Below are positions 27,769 through 37,516 of a DNA stretch of 50,099 bases, one piece after another. Made by a program: the position numbers and the translations under genes. Source of the DNA: Bacillota bacterium (GTDB lineage: Bacteria > Bacillota > Clostridia > Peptostreptococcales > Anaerovoracaceae); contig JAFRKJ010000020.1 in assembly GCA_017431785.1 (NCBI GenBank), positions 1 to 50,099 on the forward strand. The letters are read 5' to 3'. Position 1 is the stretch's first letter. Each line of letters starts with the position of its first letter. The notes below the pieces were generated by a model that did no database searches, was not told the DNA's origin, and was given only the letters and a program-made list of their open reading frames with translations.

Positions 27769-29460
27769 ATGAAAAAAATTGCAACAATCTTACTCACAGT
27801 CATCATAGGTATATCAATGACGATTATGCCTGCAGTGGCTGCAGAAAACGAGGGCGTAACAGAAACACAGCCGACGGCGGAGGCCGTGCAGGATGCAGAC
27901 GTCACCTCCCAGGATGCGGAAGTTTCTGCACAGGAAGCGGAAGCAGCTGAACCAACGGTACCAGCTGTTGAGGCTGCCGGCGAAACGGAATCGATCGATG
28001 AATCAGAACCGGTTGAGGAAGCAGAAGCACAGCCGCAGGAACTCGATATTGATGTCACAGATGGAGAAGCGTTGGAAGGTCTTGATGGATTGTACATTAC
28101 TGACATCGAGAATGATCCGGAACTGTGCGGGATCCTTGACGACCCGACTTTCTACAGATATTACGATGTCGATGAAGACGGTCTGATCACTAAGAAGCAG
28201 ATTCCGCTTGATGAGATCGAGCAGTTCATCGCTGATGCAGACGCAAACGCGGAAGGAATCGACGACACCGGTGTAATCGAAACAGATGCCGATATAACGG
28301 CTATGGGAGGCGGTGTCACAGGTCTGGGTAAAGGACAGACGCCGGCAAAGTACAGCAAGTACAACAGATACCACTGTATCGATATCTCATGGTGGCAGGG
28401 CAAGGTCAGCGATGCCAACTGGAAGAAGATCAAAGCTGCCGGTGTTACTCACGCAATCATCAGATGTGGATACAGTACGCTCAGAGGCGGCGAGCACAAT
28501 ATGGATTCGACCTTTGCCGGAAATCTCAACGGCGCTTACAAAGCAGGAATCAAAGTAGGTGTATACTACTATTCAACTGCAGTTTCCGCAGCGGAAGCAA
28601 AATCCGAAGCACAGTATGTGACAGCCATACTGAAAAACTACAAGAGCAAGATCAAACTGCCGGTTGCCTTTGACTATGAGACGGGCGGCAGACTCACTGC
28701 AAAAGTGATGAAAAGTGTAGGAACTGCCTCATGCATCGCATTCTGTGATACAATAAAAGCAGCAGGCTATACGCCGATGGTCTATGCAAACTACAATACG
28801 CTGACCAATTTCATCAACTACAAAACACTGCAGAGCAAATACAAAATCTGGCTTGCCAACTATACGACAAATGGAGTCGCAACTACATACCCTGGAAGCT
28901 ACTACATGTGGCAGTACAGTTCCTCCGGCAAAGTGAACGGGCTGAGCGGCAGAATTGATATCAACTACGTGTTTGAACCGAAGGCGTCTGCTCCAGCAGT
29001 TTCAACACCGGCGGCAAAGGCTCCAGAAGCAGCAACATCTGCAAACACTACGAAGCCGGCAGCGTCCAAGTTCGTAGCTTATACCGCAAAGACCAAGACG
29101 TCTCTGAAGTACAGAACAGGTCCGGGGAAAAAGTATAAGTGCAAAGGTGTCTTCAAGAAAGGTACGACCGTCAAAGTTGTCGGATTATCAGGCACATGGG
29201 CAAAACTCAGCAATGGATATTACTCATCCCTCAAGTACTTAACGAAGGTTTCCATTGCTTCCACAACAAGCACAAGTGTGAAGTACCCGTACAGCGCTAA
29301 GACCACGACCCGCGTAAACTACAGAACAGGTCCCGGAAAGAACTACAAGAAAAAGGGTACCTACTCAAAGGGAGTCAAGGTTACGATCAAGTCAGCCAAG
29401 AACGGCTGGGGACGTATGGACAATGGATACTATATCTATCTGAAGTATGTAAAAAAATAA
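27769..29460 (+). CDS. Secreted GH25 lysozyme with two SH3 domains
   Basis: Protein of 563 residues. Signal peptide at 1-25 (cleavage near AVAAEN). Then a long acidic region rich in Glu, Ala and Asp (26-190) that includes an EF-hand-like loop DVDEDGLITKKQ at 133-144. The GH25 muramidase domain spans about 200-405, with HCIDISWWQGK and the catalytic FDYETG near 302. A proline-alanine linker leads to two bacterial SH3 domains (about 443-495 and 510-563), each with the YRTGPGK motif, likely to bind peptidoglycan. It cleaves MurNAc-GlcNAc bonds in the wall and probably acts in remodelling. GAGGAAGAG precedes the ATG. Confidence 0.93.
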   Translation: MKKIATILLTVIIGISMTIMPAVAAENEGVTETQPTAEAVQDADVTSQDAEVSAQEAEAAEPTVPAVEAAGETESIDESEPVEEAEAQPQELDIDVTDGEALEGLDGLYITDIENDPELCGILDDPTFYRYYDVDEDGLITKKQIPLDEIEQFIADADANAEGIDDTGVIETDADITAMGGGVTGLGKGQTPAKYSKYNRYHCIDISWWQGKVSDANWKKIKAAGVTHAIIRCGYSTLRGGEHNMDSTFAGNLNGAYKAGIKVGVYYYSTAVSAAEAKSEAQYVTAILKNYKSKIKLPVAFDYETGGRLTAKVMKSVGTASCIAFCDTIKAAGYTPMVYANYNTLTNFINYKTLQSKYKIWLANYTTNGVATTYPGSYYMWQYSSSGKVNGLSGRIDINYVFEPKASAPAVSTPAAKAPEAATSANTTKPAASKFVAYTAKTKTSLKYRTGPGKKYKCKGVFKKGTTVKVVGLSGTWAKLSNGYYSSLKYLTKVSIASTTSTSVKYPYSAKTTTRVNYRTGPGKNYKKKGTYSKGVKVTIKSAKNGWGRMDNGYYIYLKYVKK

Positions 29461-29506
29461 ATTGCAATACAGTAACGAACAGGCATAAAACAGGAGCACT
29501 CAAATC

Positions 29507-30997
29507 ATGGATGAAAAAGAGCGACAGTATCGGGAGTATCTGTCCCTTAGACAACATGAACAGGAAGAAGAAATAAACAGGGAGTACTACAGGCAGGAAG
29601 AAAGGCACCAGTCCGGAAGCCTTCATGACAGCGCCGATGAGAAGTACGGTCAGTTTTTTCCTGAGAACAAAAGGAAAAACAGAAGAGTCTCAATCACAGA
29701 GACTCCTTATGGCGCATCCGAGATGCGCAAAGCCCAAAAGGAAAAAGAACGCCGCGACAAGGAGATGCGGGATTATCTCGCTGCAAGAGAAGCAGACCGA
29801 AATGAGAGAGGCGTAAGATCCGGCATCAGTCACGCTGATTATGATGACCAGGGCAACTTCAGGAACAGCCAGCTTGATGCAGAAAAGAAGGCTGCCAAGA
29901 AGGCTGCAAAGAAAGCATCCAGGAAAGCGGCAAAAAGAGGCGGAGCACCAGTCGGTCGTAAGAAACGCAGAATACCTGCACCGGTTCTGGCTGTTCTCAT
30001 TGTACTCGTTCTCTTAGCAGTTACAGTACTGGGCGGCGGTGCCGTAGTCATGGCAACGGTAGCAAGTGCCCAGCATGTTCCTATTGACAAACATGATTTA
30101 GGAATTGACGAATCGGCAGCGGCCGCTATCGATGGGTACAGAAATATAGCTGTTCTGGGCACAGATGCCAGAGCCGGCCAGGAAGAGGGTCAGGTAAGGA
30201 GCGACGCAATTATCGTCGCAAGCATCAATGAAGAGACGAACGAAGTCAAGATGTTCTCTGTCTTCAGAGATACGCTTCTGGATGTAGGAGATCAGGGACT
30301 TGATAAAATCACCCATGCGTATGCTTACGGTGGAGCGCAGCAATCACTGACTGCTCTCAACAAGAATCTTGACTTGAACATCGACGAAGTCGTCGTCATC
30401 AACTGGAAGACTGTGGCTGATACGATCGACGCAGTTGGCGGCATTGAAATCGATGTGCAGGAATCAGAGCTCGAGGAGCTGAACAAATTTGTGCATGAGA
30501 CTGCGATCAACGTTGACGGACCGGCGGACAAGGTTCCGTCAGCCGGAAAGCAGAAACTCAACGGTGTGCAGGCCGTAACGTACGCCAGAATCCGTAAGGA
30601 TGCAGTAACAGGCGATTATAGAAGAAATGAAAGAATGAAAATTGTCTTCAGCGAGACATTCAAGGCTGTAAAGAAGGCTGGACCGCTGAAGATGCTCTCA
30701 GTTGCAAGACACGCCATGCCTGAGGTCAAGACCAACATCGGTACAGTAGATATCATGAAGCTGATGCTCAAGGTCAAATCTTTTGACATGACGGATTCAA
30801 CGACTGGATTCCCATATGACGTTGGAAGCTGGACAGGATATGCCGGCGCAGGATACGCCTGGTACGGACCTCCTATCAATTTGTCAAACAATGTGACCAA
30901 GCTTCACGAACAGTTCTTTGATCAGGAGGGTTATACTCCTAGCGAAACTGTTCAGGAAATCAGCAACAACATATCCAATACAACAGGATTATATTAG
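29507..30997 (+). CDS. LytR-CpsA-Psr (LCP) family wall polymer transferase, long basic N-terminus
   Basis: Protein of 496 residues. The first 155 residues are cytoplasmic, highly charged and helical, ending in a run of KKAAKKAAKKASRKAAKR type. One membrane helix lies about 159-185. The LCP domain (about 210-420) has IAVLGTDAR, RSDAIIVASIN, and SVFRDTLLD with the key Arg-Asp pair. LCP enzymes move wall teichoic acids or capsules from the lipid carrier to peptidoglycan. It is the first of three LCP genes in 7 kb. CAGGAG lies before the ATG. Confidence 0.92.
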   Translation: MDEKERQYREYLSLRQHEQEEEINREYYRQEERHQSGSLHDSADEKYGQFFPENKRKNRRVSITETPYGASEMRKAQKEKERRDKEMRDYLAAREADRNERGVRSGISHADYDDQGNFRNSQLDAEKKAAKKAAKKASRKAAKRGGAPVGRKKRRIPAPVLAVLIVLVLLAVTVLGGGAVVMATVASAQHVPIDKHDLGIDESAAAAIDGYRNIAVLGTDARAGQEEGQVRSDAIIVASINEETNEVKMFSVFRDTLLDVGDQGLDKITHAYAYGGAQQSLTALNKNLDLNIDEVVVINWKTVADTIDAVGGIEIDVQESELEELNKFVHETAINVDGPADKVPSAGKQKLNGVQAVTYARIRKDAVTGDYRRNERMKIVFSETFKAVKKAGPLKMLSVARHAMPEVKTNIGTVDIMKLMLKVKSFDMTDSTTGFPYDVGSWTGYAGAGYAWYGPPINLSNNVTKLHEQFFDQEGYTPSETVQEISNNISNTTGLY

Positions 30998-31021
30998 GCG
31001 GCACGCCTAAGAGGAGACACT

Positions 31022-32077
31022 ATGGAGCAGAAGAATAAGAAAAAAGTCATGCTCATATTCGGAGGAGTATCCTCAGAACATGAGGTTTCCAGAACCTCAG
31101 CAGCATCCGTTCTCACCCATATTGATGCAGACAAATACGAGGTGATCAAAGTCGGCATCACGAAAGAGGGACGATGGATGCATACGGAAGCCGATCCTGT
31201 GGACATTGAGAATGGAAGCTGGGAAGAACATGAATCAAACAAGGATATCTATCTCATGCCGGGGGCAGGCTTTGCAGGGTTGGATGTCGATGTGGTATTT
31301 CCGCTCCTCCACGGCAGAAACGGGGAGGACGGCAGGATGCAGGGATTTCTCGCGATTGCAGGAATTCCTTTCGTCGGTTCGGATTCTACAGCTTCTGCGG
31401 CCTGCATGGATAAAGCTATCACAAAAGCTGTGATCGATCAGGCAGAAGCCTGCGATCAGGCAAAGTGCTGCGTCGCGCACAAGGGCTGTGACGTTGAAGA
31501 CGCAGCAGGAGTCATCGATCAGTTCTTTGACAGTAAATATCCGCTGTTCGTCAAACCTGCAAATGCCGGTTCTTCCGTAGGAATCAGCAAAGTCAAAGTC
31601 AAGGAAGGCATTCCTGAGGCTCTGAATGTTGCTTTTGCAGAGGATGATAAGGCGGTCATCGAAGAGGCAATCGTCGGCAGAGAAATCGAAGTAGCGGTTC
31701 TCGGAAACAGAGACCCTCAGGCAAGCTGCATCGGAGAGATTGTTTCTGCCAATGAATTCTATGATTATGTGGCAAAATATGATAATATAGGGTCTGTAAC
31801 ATCAATCGTTACCGACCTTCCTGACAGTCTGCAGGAACAGATCCGGCAGACTGCAGTTAGCATTTATGAAATAATGGGATGCAGAGGACTTGCCAGGGTG
31901 GATTTCTTCCTCAAAGAAGGACCATCTGGAGGATTTGACGACGGCGAGCTCGTTTTTAATGAGATCAATACGATGCCGGGATTCACGAAGATCAGCATGT
32001 ATCCTCAGCTCTGGGAAGAGTCAGGAATCGGATACGGAGAATTAATAGATAAACTCATAGAACTAGCGGAGGAGTAA
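31022..32077 (+). CDS. ddl: D-alanine--D-alanine ligase
   Basis: Protein of 351 residues, an ATP-grasp ligase making the D-Ala-D-Ala dipeptide for peptidoglycan. Seen: FGGVSSEHEVSRTSA at the N-terminus, PLLHGRNGEDGRMQGFL, the ATP-binding FVKPANAGSSVGISKV, and LARVDFFL followed by FNEINTMPGFTKISMYP. All usual catalytic elements are present. AAGAGGAG precedes the ATG. It sits among LCP genes, consistent with a wall-building unit. Confidence 0.97.
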   Translation: MEQKNKKKVMLIFGGVSSEHEVSRTSAASVLTHIDADKYEVIKVGITKEGRWMHTEADPVDIENGSWEEHESNKDIYLMPGAGFAGLDVDVVFPLLHGRNGEDGRMQGFLAIAGIPFVGSDSTASAACMDKAITKAVIDQAEACDQAKCCVAHKGCDVEDAAGVIDQFFDSKYPLFVKPANAGSSVGISKVKVKEGIPEALNVAFAEDDKAVIEEAIVGREIEVAVLGNRDPQASCIGEIVSANEFYDYVAKYDNIGSVTSIVTDLPDSLQEQIRQTAVSIYEIMGCRGLARVDFFLKEGPSGGFDDGELVFNEINTMPGFTKISMYPQLWEESGIGYGELIDKLIELAEE

Positions 32078-32084
32078 AACGGAA

Positions 32085-33830
32085 ATGGCAAAAGAAAAAA
32101 TCAATTTCGAAGATGAACAGGTAAGATCAAATTACAGACATACGACGTCTCATATCATGGCGCAGGCTGTTAAGAAACTGTGGCCGGACACCAAGCTTGC
32201 AATCGGACCAGCCATAGAGAATGGATTCTACTATGACTTCGATATGGAACACAAGCTGGAGCCAAATGACCTGCTGAAGATCCAGAAAGAAATGAAGAAG
32301 ATTATTCAGGCCAATTATCCGTTGGAGAGATTTGAACTGCCTCGCAATGAAGCCATTAAATTCATGGCGGATAAAGGCGAGGACTACAAAGTTGAACTCA
32401 TTGAGGATCTGCCGGAAGACGCAACGATTTCTTTCTATCAGCAGGGGGATTTCGTAGATCTGTGCGCAGGTCCGCATATGGAGTCGACGGGACAGATCAA
32501 GGCAGTGAAACTGCAGAGCATTGCGGGAGCATACTGGAGAGGTGATTCAGACCGCAAGATGCTCCAGAGAATCTACGGAACATGCTTCCCAAGCCAGGCA
32601 GAGTTGGATGAGTACATCGCGAAACTGGAAGAGGCCAAGAAGAGAGACCACAGAAAGATCGGCAAAGAGATGGATCTGTTCGCTCTTTATGACGAAGGTC
32701 CGGGATTCCCGTTCTTCATGCCAAAGGGAATGATCATCAGAAATGAGCTGGAAAGCTACTGGAAGGAAGATCACCGCAAGAGAGGATACGAGGAAATCAG
32801 AACACCGCTGATTCTCAACGAACAGCTCTGGAGAACTTCCGGACACTGGGATCACTACAAAGACAACATGTACTTCACCAAGATCGACGATGAGGACTAT
32901 GCAATCAAACCGATGAACTGTCCTGGATCGATTCTGGCTTACAAGAGAAGACTCTGGTCATACAGAGATCTGCCTTTGAGATATGCAGAGCTGGGACAGG
33001 TACACAGACATGAGCTGTCCGGAGCCCTTCACGGTCTGATGAGAGTCAGAACTTTCGTGCAGGACGATGCTCACATCTTCATGCTTCCGGAACAGACGAA
33101 GGATGAGGTCATCGGTGTCATCCAGCTGTTCGATGAGCTGTACAAACTGTTCAATCTGCCGTATCACATCGAGCTGTCCACCATGCCGGAAGACCATATG
33201 GGATCGCTGGAAGAGTGGAATGCAGCAGAGACAGCGCTCAAGGAAGCCATTGAGACAGTCGGCGTAGGATACGTCATCAACGAAGGCGACGGCGCATTCT
33301 ATGGGCCGAAGCTCGACTTCCATCTGGAAGATTCACTGGGCAGAACATGGCAGTGCGGCACGATCCAGCTGGATATGCAGATGCCGCAGAGATTTGACAT
33401 CAGTTACGTAGGACCGGACGGCGAGAAGCACAGACCACTCATGATTCACAGGGCGGCATTCGGTTCCGTTGAAAGATTCATCGGAATCCTCATTGAGCAT
33501 TTTGCAGGCAAATTCCCGCTTTGGTTGGCTCCGGTTCAGGTCAGACTCATGACCGTAACAGAGAAGTTCACACCATATGCTGAGGAAGTCGGCAAGTTGT
33601 TTGAGGAGGCTGGCATCCGCGTAGAATGCGACATCAGGAACGAGAAGATCGGATACAAAATCCGTCAGGCACGTAATGAGCGTGTTCCGTATATGTGCAT
33701 CATCGGCGAGAATGAAGTCGAGGCCGGCAACCTGACAGTAAGAAATGGTAAAACAGGCGATCAGATCGAGATGAAACCAGAAGAGCTTAGAGATAAGCTG
33801 CTCGCGGAGATTGAAACGAAGGCACTTTAA
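32085..33830 (+). CDS. thrS: Threonine--tRNA ligase lacking the TGS domain
   Basis: Protein of 581 residues against about 640 for most bacterial ThrRS. The sequence begins almost at the editing (N2) domain, with HTTSHIMA at 19-25 and DLCAGPH near 126, so the N-terminal TGS domain is missing. The catalytic class II core (motif 2 around RYAELGQVHRHE, zinc cysteine in MNCPGS, motif 3 near SVERFIGILIEHFAG) and the anticodon-binding domain are complete. ddl ends 7 bases upstream, leaving no room for a TGS domain. No T-box leader is seen. Confidence 0.96.
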   Translation: MAKEKINFEDEQVRSNYRHTTSHIMAQAVKKLWPDTKLAIGPAIENGFYYDFDMEHKLEPNDLLKIQKEMKKIIQANYPLERFELPRNEAIKFMADKGEDYKVELIEDLPEDATISFYQQGDFVDLCAGPHMESTGQIKAVKLQSIAGAYWRGDSDRKMLQRIYGTCFPSQAELDEYIAKLEEAKKRDHRKIGKEMDLFALYDEGPGFPFFMPKGMIIRNELESYWKEDHRKRGYEEIRTPLILNEQLWRTSGHWDHYKDNMYFTKIDDEDYAIKPMNCPGSILAYKRRLWSYRDLPLRYAELGQVHRHELSGALHGLMRVRTFVQDDAHIFMLPEQTKDEVIGVIQLFDELYKLFNLPYHIELSTMPEDHMGSLEEWNAAETALKEAIETVGVGYVINEGDGAFYGPKLDFHLEDSLGRTWQCGTIQLDMQMPQRFDISYVGPDGEKHRPLMIHRAAFGSVERFIGILIEHFAGKFPLWLAPVQVRLMTVTEKFTPYAEEVGKLFEEAGIRVECDIRNEKIGYKIRQARNERVPYMCIIGENEVEAGNLTVRNGKTGDQIEMKPEELRDKLLAEIETKAL

Positions 33831-33866
33831 GATGCCCAAAGGGCAGTGAAAAGAGGAAGCCTTACT

Positions 33867-35570
33867 ATGAAGAAGATCGACTGGAAAATCAACTGGCGAA
33901 AATTAAAATATATTCCTAAATCAACAGGACTCAGAATTCTAATGCTGGTAACAGGATTGGCTGAAGTCCTGTTTCTGGTGTTATTACTAGTATTGAATGT
34001 TCTGCCTGCAGTGTACATTGTGCTGATCATTGCTGCGCTTCTGCTGATAGACTGTATTATGCTTCAGCTCATGAATGGAGTGAAATTCAGGCGGACGAAG
34101 ACACTGCTTGCGATGGTCATCGCAGCACTGATTCTGAATGTAACGCTCATCGGTGATGTATACGTCTACAGCACTTATGATACGCTGAAGAAAATCAGCG
34201 CATGGCATGATACCTGGGAGTATTACAATGTAGTGGCTCTGAAAGAAGGCAGCTACCAGAAAATCGGTGATGTCAAAGGCAAGACGGTGTATACCGTAGA
34301 TATGGAGTCAAAGCAGCTGACAGAAGCCAGCGAGAGACTGATCACCAAGGAAGAAGTAGACTTTGAAACAGTAAGCGGTCTGTTGAACCTGGGACAGAAA
34401 CTGGTGGATGATGGATCCAGTGTCAGTGAGAAAGACGTATCGGAACTTGCGTCTGCGACAGAAGAAGAAATCGCTCAGGCTGCCGATGAGTTGGCAGAGG
34501 AAGAGGCGAAAGCAAAGGACGAAGAGAAAAAAACTGATGGGGATGAGGAGAGCTCTGCAGCTGCTACTAACAATACGGCTGCGAACGTCAAGCTGAATGA
34601 CAATGTTATTCTGGTCAGCAATTCCGGTTACAAACTCATCAAATCCAACATCAAAGGCTTTAAGAAGAATACGGAAGTCATATACAAAATCAAAGTCAAG
34701 AAGAGAGGCGATGACACCAGCAAAGCAGTCGATGTGACGAAGGACTCCTTCAACGTGCTCATATCAGGGCTGGATTCCTGGGGCACGATCGATGAGGGTG
34801 GCCTGAGTGATGTTAACATGGTCATGACCGTCAATCCGCAGACCAGACAGGTGCTGCTCACATCGATTCCGCGTGACAGTTACATACCGCTTCATTCATT
34901 CGGGGCCAAGGACAAACTGACGCATTCAGGGATTTACGGAAGTGAAGAGACCAGGAAGACGCTGGAGGACTTCCTTGGGGTAGATATCAACTATACGATC
35001 AGAGTCAACTTCTCTATGCTCGTTGATCTGATCAATGCAATCGACGGCATTGATGTGTACTCGGATTATGCATTTGAATCAGCCATCACCGACTGGACCT
35101 ATGAGAAGGGATGGAATCACTGCACAGGCAAGAAGGCTCTGTACTTCGCCAGAGAGAGAAAGGCATTCAGCGACGGCGATATGCAGAGAAACAAGAACCA
35201 GCAGAAAGTTCTTGAAGCGACATTGAAGAAAGTCACTTCCAGCAAGGTCATCATGACCAGATATACGAAGATCCTGGATTCCGTCGAAGATGAGATGTGG
35301 ACGGATATGAGCGATAAGGATCTGAGAAGACTTGCGAAGATGCAGCTCGGCAATATGAGCAAAAAGTGGGAAGTCAAGAAAGTCAACATTGTCGGATCCA
35401 CAGGCGGGGCGCCTTGCTACAGTATGGGAAATCAGAACCTTTCCTGCGTTTTCCCTACAGAAGAATCAGTAGAAGAGGCAAAATCAGCAATTCATGATAT
35501 AATGTACCCGGTGGATAACACTAAGACGAACACCGAGGAAAGCAAAGCCAATGAAGAGGCTGATCAATAA
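33867..35570 (+). CDS. LCP family transferase with three N-terminal membrane helices and an inserted domain
   Basis: Protein of 567 residues. The start is the ATG at 33867, preceded by AAGAGGAAG; a GTG at 33846 lacks a site. Three membrane helices at about 21-47, 48-70 and 79-101. An extracellular region of about 190 residues (102-290), rich in Glu, Ala and Lys with a low-complexity acidic stretch near 200-235, precedes the LCP domain (about 294-500) with LISGLDSWG, SDVNMVMTVN, SIPRDSYI and the GWNHCTGKKALYFARERKAF block. It resembles CpsA-type LCP proteins. The end overlaps the next LCP gene by 20 bases. Confidence 0.9.
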   Translation: MKKIDWKINWRKLKYIPKSTGLRILMLVTGLAEVLFLVLLLVLNVLPAVYIVLIIAALLLIDCIMLQLMNGVKFRRTKTLLAMVIAALILNVTLIGDVYVYSTYDTLKKISAWHDTWEYYNVVALKEGSYQKIGDVKGKTVYTVDMESKQLTEASERLITKEEVDFETVSGLLNLGQKLVDDGSSVSEKDVSELASATEEEIAQAADELAEEEAKAKDEEKKTDGDEESSAAATNNTAANVKLNDNVILVSNSGYKLIKSNIKGFKKNTEVIYKIKVKKRGDDTSKAVDVTKDSFNVLISGLDSWGTIDEGGLSDVNMVMTVNPQTRQVLLTSIPRDSYIPLHSFGAKDKLTHSGIYGSEETRKTLEDFLGVDINYTIRVNFSMLVDLINAIDGIDVYSDYAFESAITDWTYEKGWNHCTGKKALYFARERKAFSDGDMQRNKNQQKVLEATLKKVTSSKVIMTRYTKILDSVEDEMWTDMSDKDLRRLAKMQLGNMSKKWEVKKVNIVGSTGGAPCYSMGNQNLSCVFPTEESVEEAKSAIHDIMYPVDNTKTNTEESKANEEADQ

Positions 35571-36681
35571 AATCAGACAGATCAATATTATTCCAAAATC
35601 TGCGGGATACTTAACAGCGCTGATCGTGTTGCTGCTTGCAGAAGCGCTGTTTCTATTTCTGCTGCTCGCGATCGATCTGCTGCCGGGCAGTTACCTGCTG
35701 CTCGTAGCGCTCGTTATGGCTGCGTTGGATTTTTCCGTCATGGTGCTTATGGCAGATAAAAGAGGGCGCAGGATCCGCAGAACGGGATTAGCACTGCTGA
35801 CGGCAGTTGTAGTTCTGATATGTGCCGGAAGCTTCTATCTGTTCAACACATACAGTGTGCTGGAGAGAATGATTGCAGGTGCAAAGGCGGCAGCACCGGG
35901 AGAACCGTTCAATCTGTACATTTCGGGCATTGATTCCAGAAATGGCATAGAGGAAACGGCAAGAAGCGATGTCAATATGATCGTCACAGTCAATCCTCAG
36001 AACAGGGAGATCCTGCTGACGTCCATGCCGCGGGATTCCTATGTGAACCTTCACATGAACGGGGAACTGGACAAGCTGACACACACGGGAATTTACGGAA
36101 TTGATGAAACGATCCAGACGGTCGAAGACTGGATGGGTATAGAGATAGATTACTATGCACGAGTAGACTTTCAGATGCTGGTCAATCTTGTGAACGCAAT
36201 TGGCGGCATAGATGTGTACTCCGATTACGCTTTCAAGTCAGCCGTAACAGACTGGACTTATGAAAAGGGATGGAACCACTGCACAGGCAAGAAGGCGCTT
36301 TACTTCGCCAGGGAGCGAAAAGCTTTCAAGGGAAAAGACCAGCAGAGAATCAAGAACCAGCAGATCGTGCTGAAGGCGATCTTTAAGAAAATCACCTCGA
36401 GCAAGACACTGCTCCTGAACTACGGCGATATACTGAAAGCTGTGGATGGTGAGATGCAGACCGATATGCCGATGAGCATGATTTCAGAGCTTGTCAGGAA
36501 TCAGCTTGAAACCGGCGACGAATGGACCATCAAGCGACAGACCGTCAAAGGAAAGATGGATCAGAAGGGCACCTGGAGTATGGGGCCGAACAGACCGCTC
36601 GATGTATGTATTATCAACGAAGAATCACTGAACAAGTGTGTAGACCGGATTAACGCCATGATGGCGGGGGATGAGAAGTGA
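35551..36681 (+). CDS. LCP family transferase, short paralogue of the preceding gene
   Basis: Protein of 376 residues. Same plan as the gene before it, with three membrane helices (about 18-44, 47-67, 78-98) and an LCP domain (about 120-320), but without the 190-residue insert. The LCP core shares long near-identical stretches with its neighbour, including the segment around GWNHCTGKKALYFARER, so the pair arose by tandem duplication. SMPRDSYV holds the key Arg-Asp. Its stop overlaps the GTG start of the ABC permease, tying wall attachment to export. Confidence 0.92.
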   Translation: MKRLINKIRQINIIPKSAGYLTALIVLLLAEALFLFLLLAIDLLPGSYLLLVALVMAALDFSVMVLMADKRGRRIRRTGLALLTAVVVLICAGSFYLFNTYSVLERMIAGAKAAAPGEPFNLYISGIDSRNGIEETARSDVNMIVTVNPQNREILLTSMPRDSYVNLHMNGELDKLTHTGIYGIDETIQTVEDWMGIEIDYYARVDFQMLVNLVNAIGGIDVYSDYAFKSAVTDWTYEKGWNHCTGKKALYFARERKAFKGKDQQRIKNQQIVLKAIFKKITSSKTLLLNYGDILKAVDGEMQTDMPMSMISELVRNQLETGDEWTIKRQTVKGKMDQKGTWSMGPNRPLDVCIINEESLNKCVDRINAMMAGDEK

Positions 36682-37484
36682 ACATAATAAAAGAAATTTT
36701 CAATGACCATAAAATGTACGGAAGTCAGATCCTGAAACTGGCCAAGGCGGATTTGGTGAAGACTTATCGAGGTTCCGCACTCGGTTGGGCGTGGGCCCTG
36801 GTCAAGCCTGTCATGACGATTTTCGTATTCTGGTTTGCTTTCACATACGGGCTGCGAATCAAACCGGGTGTTGATGATTTTCCGTTTTTCTTATGGCTGA
36901 TCGCAGGGTTTGTTCCATGGTTCTACATGTCCGGCATGATTTCGGGCGGAGCAGCCTGCATTCGGGTAAACAGCCATCTCGTGACGAAGATGCATTTCCC
37001 GGCTTCTGTAGTACCGACATTTACAAGTCTTTCGAGACTGTTTATCAACATCCTTTTGATTGTGATCATGTTGATTATATTTGTTGCGTTCGGGCACCCG
37101 CCAACAATATATTACCTGAATATTCCTGTATACCTTTTCATGATGTTCCTATGGTTTACCATTTGGGCGTTATTTGCCGGTATGTTGTCAGCGATGAGCA
37201 GAGACTTTCTCAATCTCATCAGAGCAATCCAGCAGCCTGTGTTCTGGTTGTCAGGGATTATGTACGATGTAAGTAAAATCGATGTGCAGTGGATTCAGTC
37301 CGCTTTAAGTTATAATCCGGTCACGATTATAGCAACAGGTTTCAGAAAAACTTTGATAGAACAGGAATGGTTCTTTGAAGATTTATACCTGATGAGATGC
37401 TATCTCATATGCTTAATAGCGATTTCTTTATTGGCCATATGGGCGTACAAGAAGACGTATAAAGATATTCCGGATGTACTATAA
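36678..37484 (+). CDS. Polysaccharide ABC transporter permease, TagG/Wzm type
   Basis: Protein of 268 residues with six hydrophobic segments, an ABC-2 type permease. The N-terminal amphipathic segment ADLVKTYRGSALGWAWALVKP is typical of exporters of teichoic acid, O-antigen and capsule. The start is a GTG that overlaps the stop of the preceding LCP gene. With the next gene it should export a lipid-linked polymer across the membrane. Which polymer cannot be read. Confidence 0.92.
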   Translation: MNIIKEIFNDHKMYGSQILKLAKADLVKTYRGSALGWAWALVKPVMTIFVFWFAFTYGLRIKPGVDDFPFFLWLIAGFVPWFYMSGMISGGAACIRVNSHLVTKMHFPASVVPTFTSLSRLFINILLIVIMLIIFVAFGHPPTIYYLNIPVYLFMMFLWFTIWALFAGMLSAMSRDFLNLIRAIQQPVFWLSGIMYDVSKIDVQWIQSALSYNPVTIIATGFRKTLIEQEWFFEDLYLMRCYLICLIAISLLAIWAYKKTYKDIPDVL

Positions 37485-37516
37485 TAACAACCTGCGTTTT
37501 GTAGGGAGGCAATAAT

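Noticed and set aside
33833-33845. TGCCC-AAA-GGGCA hairpin after thrS as a terminator
   Set aside because: The stem is only five base pairs and no T run follows; the next gene's ribosome binding site comes directly after.
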